The translations under genes were made by a program, and so were the position numbers. A model generated the notes under the pieces. The model saw nothing but the letters and a program-made list of their open reading frames with translations, had not been told where the DNA came from and made no database searches. A DNA stretch of 7,477 nucleotides from DASWJZ01 sp964487455. GTDB lineage: Bacteria; Pseudomonadota; Alphaproteobacteria; Rhizobiales; Afifellaceae. The stretch is from contig CAZARE010000348.1 of the NCBI GenBank assembly GCA_964487455.1, positions 1 to 7,477 of the forward strand. The letters are read 5' to 3'. Positions 1 through 5,211 of this stretch are shown here, piece by piece; position 1 is the stretch's first letter, and each line of letters opens with the position of its first letter.

Positions 1-2
1 TG

Positions 3-497
3 TCGGTCCACCGCGCCGGGCTCAGAAAGCTCGTGATCGTCAATGCGCACGGCGGCAATTCGGAGATCATGGGGATCGTCGCCACCGAGCTGAGGGTGAG
101 GGCCGGGATGCTCGCCGTGAAGACGGGCTGGTCGCGCTTCGGCCTGCCCGACGGGCTCATCGCGGAGCGGGAGCAGCGCCACGGTATCCACGGCGGCGAG
201 GTGGAGACCTCGCTGATGCTGCACTTCCGCCCTGACTTGGTGGATATGGTGAAGGCGCGGGACTTCCCCTCGCTGGCGCGAGAGACGGACGAGCGCTTCC
301 GCCTCCTGCGGCCGACCGGGCCGCACGCCTTTGCCTGGATGGCCAACGACCTCAATCCCGAGGGCGCGGTGGGGAACGCTGCGGCAGCGGGCGCGGAGAA
401 GGGCCGGCTCATCGCCGAGCACCAGGCGGAGGGGTTTGTGGATTTGCTCCACGACGTGCGCGCAGTCAGATTGAAGGACTGGTTCGGATCCCTCTGA
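3..497 (+). CDS. Creatininase-family amidohydrolase, C-terminal part (5' end outside window)
   Basis: This is the last 164 codons of a creatininase-family protein. Members are metal-dependent hydrolases that cut C-N amide or cyclic amide bonds, for example creatinine amidohydrolase. The reading frame is open from the window edge, starting with residues SVHRAGLRKLVIVNAHGGN, so the GTG at 33 is internal and not the start. Family hallmarks visible are VNAHGGN (bases 42-62), whose His is expected to bind metal, then HGIHGGEVETS (about 180-212) and the C-terminal WMANDLNPEGAVGNA block (about 336-380), ending in an AEKG helix. Roughly the first 100 residues, including the other metal ligands, lie outside the window. 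It ends 31 bp from the convergent topoisomerase gene. The family is well supported. The substrate is not: the family also holds deformylases and a mycofactocin peptidase, so 'creatininase' should not be read as the activity. Confidence 0.88.
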   Translation, partial: SVHRAGLRKLVIVNAHGGNSEIMGIVATELRVRAGMLAVKTGWSRFGLPDGLIAEREQRHGIHGGEVETSLMLHFRPDLVDMVKARDFPSLARETDERFRLLRPTGPHAFAWMANDLNPEGAVGNAAAAGAEKGRLIAEHQAEGFVDLLHDVRAVRLKDWFGSL

Positions 498-528
498 GGA
501 GTGGGAGCTCGGAAGGGAACTGCAGCAG

Positions 529-1635
529 TCAGGCGGCGGCGCGGAGGGCAGCCTGCGGGGTCAGCCGGCGCTGGAGCAAGCCCAGTACGGCCGCTTCCTC
601 CAGCTCAAGCCCTTGGAAACTCCTCCTCGGGCCGGCGCGGAGCCTTCTTCCCATCTCGTCGGCCAGGGCGCCCTCGAGATAGCAGCTCAGCACTTCCGGA
701 TGGACATAGCACTTGCGGCAAACGGCCGGAGTGTTGCCGAGCCGCGCGGCGACCTTCTTGATCGCAGCCGCAACGTTCCGCTTCGCCTCGGTCTCGCTTT
801 GCGCCGTCTCAAGCTCTCTCAGCGCCGTGGCGGCAAGAACGGTGCCCGCCCAGGTGCGAAAGTCCTTGGTCGAGATGTCGAGCCCGCTGACCTCGCGGAG
901 GTAGGCGTTGACGTCGGAAGACGTGACGGGGCGGCGCGCGCCCTCCGCGTCGAAATACTGGAAGAGGTGCTGCCCGGGTATGTCCTGGCATTGCTTCACC
1001 ACCCGCGCGATGCGGCGGTCCCTCAGCTTGAGACGCCAAGCCTTTCCGCTTTTCCCCTTGAACTCGAATCGCAGCTCGCTTCCGTTGATCACTGCGTGGC
1101 GGTCGCGCAAGGTGGTGAGGCCATAGCTCTTGTTCTGTTCGGCGTAGCCGGAGTTTCCGACCCGGATCAGCGTGTCGTCCAGCAGCCGGACGATCGTCGC
1201 CAGCACCTTCTCGCGCGGAAGGCTCCGCCGGCGCATATGCTCATCCACGCGTTCGCGGATCGGCGTCAGCGCCCGGGCGAAGTCCAGCATGCGCTCATAT
1301 TTCGTGCAGTCGCGGACTTCCCGCCATTGCGGGTGATAAATGTACTGCTTCCGGCCTTTCGCATCGCGCCCGGTCGCCTGGATGTGGCCTCTTGCGTCAT
1401 CGCAGATCCAGACATCCGTCCAGGCCGGCGGGACAACGAGCGCGCGGATGCGATTCAGGGCCGCTTTGTCACGGAGCTGCTTGCCGTCGGGCCGCTCGTA
1501 GGAGAAGCCCGATCCCTTGCGGAGGCGGCGGATGCCCGGCTCCTCGTCGGACACGTAGACGAGGTCGGCCGCCGCGACCGCCTCTGCGGCATCGGCGCCG
1601 ATCGTTCTGGCTTCTTCGGCGGCGTCCAACGTCAT
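529..1635 (-). CDS. DNA topoisomerase IB (poxvirus-like bacterial type)
   Basis: This 368-residue protein has the full type IB fold in its compact bacterial form. The enzyme relaxes supercoils by nicking one strand through a 3'-phosphotyrosine link, without ATP or metal. The N-terminal domain includes YVSDEEPGIRR (residues 27-37). The catalytic set can be read off: Arg158 (IRVGN), Lys195 (KGKSGK), Arg260 (KDFRTWAGT), Asn301 (LGNTPAVCR) and nucleophile Tyr310 (KCYVHPEV). Asn in place of the vaccinia His is normal for bacterial members such as the Deinococcus enzyme. A tail of about 45 residues follows the catalytic Tyr helix. The ATG at 1635 leaves about 25 residues before the conserved start of the fold, and I see no strong ribosome binding site, so a nearby start is possible. 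It lies downstream of livF on the same strand, separated by the E1/E2 palindromes, so it is probably a separate transcription unit. The family call is very secure. Confidence 0.95.
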   Translation of the reverse strand: MTLDAAEEARTIGADAAEAVAAADLVYVSDEEPGIRRLRKGSGFSYERPDGKQLRDKAALNRIRALVVPPAWTDVWICDDARGHIQATGRDAKGRKQYIYHPQWREVRDCTKYERMLDFARALTPIRERVDEHMRRRSLPREKVLATIVRLLDDTLIRVGNSGYAEQNKSYGLTTLRDRHAVINGSELRFEFKGKSGKAWRLKLRDRRIARVVKQCQDIPGQHLFQYFDAEGARRPVTSSDVNAYLREVSGLDISTKDFRTWAGTVLAATALRELETAQSETEAKRNVAAAIKKVAARLGNTPAVCRKCYVHPEVLSCYLEGALADEMGRRLRAGPRRSFQGLELEEAAVLGLLQRRLTPQAALRAAA

Positions 1636-1652
1636 GGTGCGGAGCCCGACCG

Positions 1653-1668
1653 GTTGCTTGGAGGCAAC
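1653..1668. other. Short hairpin just upstream of the topoisomerase start
   Basis: GTTGC (1653-1657) and GCAAC (1664-1668) are inverted repeats, extendable by two inner pairs, one of them a wobble. On the + strand the stem is followed by TTTT, like a weak intrinsic terminator, although no + strand gene leads into it. On the - strand it falls about 18 bases before the topoisomerase ATG, in the probable leader. A second small inverted repeat (TTCGG, CCC, CCGAA) sits beside it at 1671-1683. Both are short enough to be chance in GC-rich DNA. Confidence 0.25.
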
Positions 1669-1727
1669 TTTTCGGCCCCCGAAGGAACAGAACCGTTTTC
1701 GGCGGCTTCGGTTGCCGGGCCGGCCGG

Positions 1728-1806
1728 CTAGTGGTTCGTTTCCAACATTTGCATCCCATTTGCATCAGCCGGGCGGGGCAAATGCTGGAAACAAAAGAAC
1801 CACTAG
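1728..1806 (-). repeat. E1: 79-bp imperfect palindrome with a 4-base bulge
   Basis: Read on the - strand, the unit is: outer arm CTAGTGGTTC, bulge TTTT, inner arm GTTTCCAGCATTTGC, a 25-base loop, inner arm GCAAATGTTGGAAAC, outer arm GAACCACTAG. All 10 outer pairs match. Fourteen of 15 inner pairs match and the remaining one is G opposite T, a wobble if transcribed on this strand. The loop contains a second copy of GCAAATG (the + strand shows CATTTGCATC at 1746-1755 and 1757-1766), so the arm could pair with either copy. It matches E2 in every segment length but not in sequence. Strand here means the orientation that puts TTTT in the 5' arm. I do not recognise a named repeat family. Confidence 0.85.
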
Positions 1807-1819
1807 CAAGTTTATGATT

Positions 1820-1898
1820 CTCGTGGAACTTTTGAATTTGACATTCGACCTCGAAGGTCGACATCGGCGGGTATCGAATGTCAAATTCGTTCCACTAG
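1820..1898 (+). repeat. E2: 79-bp imperfect palindrome, head-to-head partner of E1
   Basis: On the + strand the unit is: outer arm CTCGTGGAAC, bulge TTTT (1830-1833), inner arm GAATTTGACATTCGA (1834-1848), a 25-base loop, inner arm TCGAATGTCAAATTC (1874-1888), outer arm GTTCCACTAG. All 15 inner pairs match and 9 of 10 outer pairs match. A nested hairpin, TCGACCT and AGGTCGA around a 3-base loop (1845-1861), competes with the main stem. The terminal CTAG (1895-1898) contains the livF stop codon, so E2 directly abuts that gene. It would fold in the livF mRNA right after the stop and could protect or terminate that transcript, but no T-run follows it. It is separated from E1 by 13 bp. Confidence 0.85.
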
Positions 1899-2632
1899 TG
1901 TCCGCCCCCCAGGTAGAGCGTGCGGATCATCTCGCTGTTGCGGAGCTCCTCGGCGGTGTCGCCGGTAAAGGCGATCTCCCCGTGCACAATGACGTAGCCG
2001 CGGTCGGCCACCTTGATCGCCTGGTTGAAGTTCTGCTCGGCCATCAGGACGGTCAGGTCGCGACGCTCCTTCAGCTCCCTGATCATCTCGATGGTGCGGC
2101 TCACCATGATCGGCGCCAGGCCCATCGACGGCTCGTCGATCAAGAGGATGCGCGGCTCCGCCATCATGGCGCGGGCAAGCGCGAGCATCTGCTGCTCGCC
2201 GCCGCTCATGTTGCCGGCGAGCTGCCGCCGCCGCTCCCTCAGGACGGGGAACGCCTCCATGGCGAACTCCAGGTTGGCGCCGACGTGCTTGCGCGCCTCG
2301 CTGCGATAGGCGCCGAGGAGCAGGTTCTCCTCGACTGTCAGCGCCGGGAACAGACGGCGCCCCTCCGGCACGGTGGCGATGCCGAGATTGACGATCTCCT
2401 CCGGCAAGCGCCCCACCAGGTCGATCTCCTCGCCGTCGACCTTGAGAATCACGCGGCCTGCACGCGGGCGCACGACTCCGGTGAGGCACTTGATGAGCGT
2501 GCTCTTGCCGTTGCCGTTCGCGCCCAGGAGCACCACCGTCTCTCCGGCATTGACGGAGATCGACACGCCGTGCAGCACGCTGACGGACCCATAGCCGGCA
2601 GCGACGTCCTCCACGATGATGCTACTCGCCAA
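1895..2632 (-). CDS. livF: HAAT-family ABC transporter ATP-binding protein, LivF type
   Basis: This 245-residue cytoplasmic ATPase is one of the two nucleotide-binding subunits that drive import through LivHM. Visible motifs are Walker A GANGNGKST (37-45), signature MSGGEQQ (142-148), Walker B ILLIDEP (162-168) and MGLAP just after it. The switch position reads AEQN (198-201), as is usual for LivF, and not the EH of LivG. Length is normal for the family. The start is TTG at 2632: it lies eight bases after a good Shine-Dalgarno (GGAGAG, 2646-2641) and gives a standard N-terminus (SIIVEDVAAGYG). The gene begins inside the last 11 bases of livG, implying coupled translation. It is the last gene of the operon, and its TAG stop forms part of the terminal CTAG of palindrome E2. 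The LivF assignment is firm; the solute is unknown. Confidence 0.94.
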   Translation of the reverse strand: MASSIIVEDVAAGYGSVSVLHGVSISVNAGETVVLLGANGNGKSTLIKCLTGVVRPRAGRVILKVDGEEIDLVGRLPEEIVNLGIATVPEGRRLFPALTVEENLLLGAYRSEARKHVGANLEFAMEAFPVLRERRRQLAGNMSGGEQQMLALARAMMAEPRILLIDEPSMGLAPIMVSRTIEMIRELKERRDLTVLMAEQNFNQAIKVADRGYVIVHGEIAFTGDTAEELRNSEMIRTLYLGGGH

Positions 2633-3344
2633 GGTAGGCTCTCTCCACTTCCGGATTGCGCACGACGTCCTGCGGCAGGCCGTCAGCGATCTTGCGCCCG
2701 GCGTCCAGGCACACGATGCGCTCGCAAAAGCTCATCACCGCCTGCATGATGTGCTCGATCATGATCACTCCGACGCCCCGCTCGTTGAGCTGGCGCAGGA
2801 TCAGGAGAATCTCCTCGACCTCGGAGCCGGACAGGCCGGCCATCACCTCGTCGGCGATCAGGAGCTGCGGCGCGGCGGCAAGCGCGCGGGCGAGCTCCAG
2901 CTTGCGCATGTCGACCTGGGTCAGCCGCCCCGAGATATCATCGGCGCGGTCCGCCATGCCCACGAGAGCCAGTATCTCGGCCGCGCGCTCCCGCATATCC
3001 ATGTCGGGGTCCTTGTAGACGCCGACATATTCCAGCGGCACGCGCAGGTTCTCGTAGATCGACATCGACTTGAAGGGCCGCGGGATCTGGAACGAGCGGG
3101 AGACGCCGAGCATGGCGCGGCGATGCGGCGCGAGCCCGTTGAGCCGTCGGCCGGCGAAGACGACGTCGCCGCTATGGTTGAGAATGGTGCCGCAGATGCA
3201 GTTTATGCTGGTCGTCTTGCCGGAGCCATTCGGCCCGATAAGGCCGAGCCGCTCGCCCGGTCCCACCGCGAACGAGACGTTGTTGAGCGCGACGAAACCG
3301 CCGAAGCTCTTGGTGAGGCCCTCGACACGGAGCAGCGCGTTCAT
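2622..3344 (-). CDS. livG: HAAT-family ABC transporter ATP-binding protein, LivG type
   Basis: This 240-residue ATPase is the partner of LivF. It shows Walker A GPNGSGKTT (37-45), Q-loop region SRSFQ (82-86), Walker B LLIADE (161-166) followed by VMAGL, and the switch pair EH (197-198). The signature loop reads LTQVDMRKLE (141-150) and not the common LSxGQ; comparable LT-type signatures occur in some LivG homologues, so I treat it as a variant and not as damage. I chose the ATG at 3344, which starts MNALLRVEGL. It sits one base after the livM stop and six bases after AGGA (3354-3351). An in-frame ATG 20 codons upstream would add a low-complexity Ser/Ala stretch inside livM and is unlikely. 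LivG-type proteins usually run somewhat longer than LivF; this one is short but complete at both ends. Confidence 0.93.
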   Translation of the reverse strand: MNALLRVEGLTKSFGGFVALNNVSFAVGPGERLGLIGPNGSGKTTSINCICGTILNHSGDVVFAGRRLNGLAPHRRAMLGVSRSFQIPRPFKSMSIYENLRVPLEYVGVYKDPDMDMRERAAEILALVGMADRADDISGRLTQVDMRKLELARALAAAPQLLIADEVMAGLSGSEVEEILLILRQLNERGVGVIMIEHIMQAVMSFCERIVCLDAGRKIADGLPQDVVRNPEVERAYLGE

Positions 3345-3345
3345 C

Positions 3346-4293
3346 CTACTTCCTGCGGCGCTCGAAGAGGCTGGCGACGAGGCCGACGATGCCGCGCGGC
3401 GCAACCGTGATGAAGAAGACGAGCGCGATGCCCACGATCAGTATGTTGATCTCCGACGAGATCGTCGCGGTGGCGATCTGCTGTGCCGAGCCCAAGAGCA
3501 GTGCGCCGACGATCGGCCCGAGCCACATCTCAGTGCCGCCGATCATGGGCATCGCAATGGCATTGACCGCGACGAACAGGCTGAACGCGGACGCGGGATC
3601 GATATAGGTGGCGTAGAACGGGTAGGGCGCTCCGGCGAAACCCATGAGGGCCCCCATGACGATGGTCGACACGAGCTTCAGCCGCAGCGTCGGCACGCCG
3701 GCGCATTCGGCGGCCACCTCGTCCTCGCGGATGGCGGCAAGGCCGCGCCCGAGCTTCGAGTTGTTCATGTAACGCGACACCGCCGTGGCGAAGAGCGCCA
3801 GGAACAGCATGACCATGAACAGCTGCTCGACCGGCGAGTTGAACATGGCGGGAGGCTCGGCCGAGATGATGTAGGCGCCGCCGGCGCCGCCGACATACTC
3901 CCAATTGTCGACGAACGTCTGCGCCACGATGGCGACCGCGAGCGTGGCGATGGCGAAATAGACGCCGCGGAGCCGCAGCGTTAGCAGCCCGATGGCAAGC
4001 CCCATGGCCCCGCAGACGATGCCGCTGGCCACGATCAGCAGCGGCAGCGGCGCCGCGACGAGCTTGTGCAAGAAGACGGAAATGTAGGCGCCCACGGCGA
4101 AGAAGCCGGCGCTGCCGAAATTCACATAGCCGGTGAAACCGCCCAGGATGTTCCAGGCGATGGCCATGACCGTCGCTTGCAGCACGACGTAGGCGAAGTT
4201 GAAATAGTACTCGTTGTCGTAGAGCTGGGTGAAGCCGAAACCGGCAGCGAGCACCAGGAGCAGCGAGCCCCAGAAGGCGAGCTCGCGGCTCAT
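3346..4293 (-). CDS. livM: HAAT-family ABC transporter permease, LivM type
   Basis: This 315-residue inner-membrane permease forms the translocation channel together with LivH. Hydrophobic segments are visible at about 7-22, 34-50, 60-78, 83-103, 112-128, 157-174, 207-222, 237-252, 259-272 and 282-298. Family markers are GYVNFGSAGFFAVGAY (55-70), the cytoplasmic coupling loop GRGLAAIREDEVAAECAGV (182-200) that contacts the ATPases, and GGTEMWLGPIVGALLLG (252-268). It ends with a basic ERRRK tail. The ATG at 4293 overlaps the livH stop by four bases (ATGA), a classic coupling arrangement that also settles the start, since there is no strong Shine-Dalgarno. Its stop lies one base before the livG ATG. 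Confidence 0.94.
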   Translation of the reverse strand: MSRELAFWGSLLLVLAAGFGFTQLYDNEYYFNFAYVVLQATVMAIAWNILGGFTGYVNFGSAGFFAVGAYISVFLHKLVAAPLPLLIVASGIVCGAMGLAIGLLTLRLRGVYFAIATLAVAIVAQTFVDNWEYVGGAGGAYIISAEPPAMFNSPVEQLFMVMLFLALFATAVSRYMNNSKLGRGLAAIREDEVAAECAGVPTLRLKLVSTIVMGALMGFAGAPYPFYATYIDPASAFSLFVAVNAIAMPMIGGTEMWLGPIVGALLLGSAQQIATATISSEINILIVGIALVFFITVAPRGIVGLVASLFERRRK

Positions 4294-5168
4294 GCCCGCC
4301 CGAACAGACCCTGCGGACGGAGCGCCAGGGTGACCAGGAGAATGGTGAAGGCGACGGCGTTCGACCAGGTCGGCCCGTAGAACGTGGCGACGAGGCTCTC
4401 GGAGACGCCGAGAATCAGAGCGGCGATCAGCGTGCCGGAAATGGAGCCCATTCCGCCCAGCACCACGATGGCGAAGACGCGGCCGATGAAGGCACGGCCG
4501 ATGGACGGCTCCACCGGCCCGATGATGATGAGGAGCGGCCCGGCGATCGCCGCCGTCGCGATGGCGAGGCCGAATGCGTATTGCTTGATCTTGATGGGGC
4601 TTGCGCCCATCAGCTGGAGCGCCAGGCGATCCTGCGCCACCGCCTTGATGGCGCGCCCGACAAAGGTCTTGGAGAGGTAGAGCGAGATCGCCGCCGTCAT
4701 GGCCAGCGCGACGAGGAACGGCACCACCATGCGCAGCGGCAAATCGATCGGCCCGACCTTCCAGTTGAGGCCGATATAGGGCGCCGTGACAAAGCGATAG
4801 TCGACTCCGTAGGCGAGGATCAGCAGCACCTCGATGATGAACATGACGCCGAAGAAGAAGACGAGGCCGCGCAGCGATTCCTGCCCGGTGCGCTCGAAGC
4901 TCTGAAAGTAGAAGCGGTAGATGACCGCGCCGGCGACGAAGAAGAGCGGCGAAACGGCAACTCCGATGAGGATCGGATCGATGCCCCAGGCGCTGTTGAT
5001 GATGTAGGCGGTATACGCGCCCACGACCACGAAGGCCGGGTGCGCGATGTTGACGATGTCGAGCTGGCCGAACGCGATCGACAGGCCGAGCGCGACCGCC
5101 GCGTAGAACCCGCCGAGCAGCAGGCCCGCGACGATCGCGTTGGCGAACAGTTCAGGCGTGAAGATCAC
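4290..5168 (-). CDS. livH: HAAT-family ABC transporter permease, LivH type
   Basis: This 292-residue polytopic permease pairs with LivM. Markers are the N-terminal GLSIAFGQLDIVNIAHPAFV (28-47), the coupling loop GRAIKAVAQDRLALQLMGA (171-189), and GGMGSISGTLIAALILG (238-254), with a typical RPQGLFG end. Hydrophobic segments fall at about 9-32, 44-60, 66-84, 101-120, 147-165, 198-217, 230-254 and 270-283. The start is GTG at 5168: an in-frame TAG lies ten codons upstream with no other candidate start between, and the resulting N-terminus (MIFTPELFANAIVAGLLLGGF) matches the family. There is no clear Shine-Dalgarno, so translation may depend on ribosomes leaving the binding-protein gene 43 bp upstream. 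Confidence 0.94.
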   Translation of the reverse strand: MIFTPELFANAIVAGLLLGGFYAAVALGLSIAFGQLDIVNIAHPAFVVVGAYTAYIINSAWGIDPILIGVAVSPLFFVAGAVIYRFYFQSFERTGQESLRGLVFFFGVMFIIEVLLILAYGVDYRFVTAPYIGLNWKVGPIDLPLRMVVPFLVALAMTAAISLYLSKTFVGRAIKAVAQDRLALQLMGASPIKIKQYAFGLAIATAAIAGPLLIIIGPVEPSIGRAFIGRVFAIVVLGGMGSISGTLIAALILGVSESLVATFYGPTWSNAVAFTILLVTLALRPQGLFGRA

Positions 5169-5211
5169 GGCCCGCGCGGCCCGCTGCCCGGTCCAGTCCT
5201 ATCGTTCGCTC
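5169..5211 (-). other. Intercistronic gap between the binding-protein gene and livH
   Basis: This is the only real gap inside the operon; the other junctions overlap or lie one base apart. It is GC-rich, with GGCC and GGGCC repeats near livH that could give weak stems. In binding-protein transporters such gaps often carry an mRNA-processing or attenuating structure that lets the binding protein be made in excess. The stems here are too short and ambiguous to call one. Confidence 0.3.

Noticed and set aside
498..528. Terminator between the convergent creatininase and topoisomerase genes
   Set aside because: The 31 bp contain only the CTGCAG hexamer and no stem followed by a T-run on either strand.
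705..740. Asn instead of His at a catalytic position of topoisomerase IB
   Set aside because: Bacterial enzymes of this family, such as that of Deinococcus radiodurans, normally have Asn there, so it is not a defect.
613..1731. Long + strand open frame (372 codons) antisense to the topoisomerase gene
   Set aside because: The opposite strand encodes a complete topoisomerase IB with all catalytic residues. The + frame has no recognisable domain, is rich in Arg/Ala/Val, and is the usual mirror frame of GC-rich coding DNA.
1469..1864. - strand frame running through the palindromes into the topoisomerase gene
   Set aside because: It translates the E1 and E2 arms and then an out-of-frame part of the topoisomerase gene. 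There is no domain, and the palindromes explain the sequence better than coding.
1836..1866. TTGACA inside the E2 arm as a promoter
   Set aside because: A perfect -35 hexamer occurs in both directions because it is in a palindrome arm, but no acceptable -10 lies 16-18 bases away on either strand.
1728..1898. E1 plus E2 as the terminal inverted repeats of one small transposon
   Set aside because: Each unit is itself a complete palindrome and only 13 bp separate them, so there is no room for a cargo. The two-unit, head-to-head view fits better.
3345..3404. Upstream ATG giving LivG 20 extra N-terminal residues
   Set aside because: The extra residues are a Ser/Ala-rich stretch within the livM coding region. 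The ATG at 3344 has its own AGGA site and the standard family N-terminus.
2616..3984. Long + strand frames opposite livG and livM, and similar ones opposite livF, livH and the binding-protein gene
   Set aside because: All are antisense to well-recognised genes, with repetitive His/Arg/Asp/Glu composition and no family motifs. Their start codons lack ribosome binding sites.
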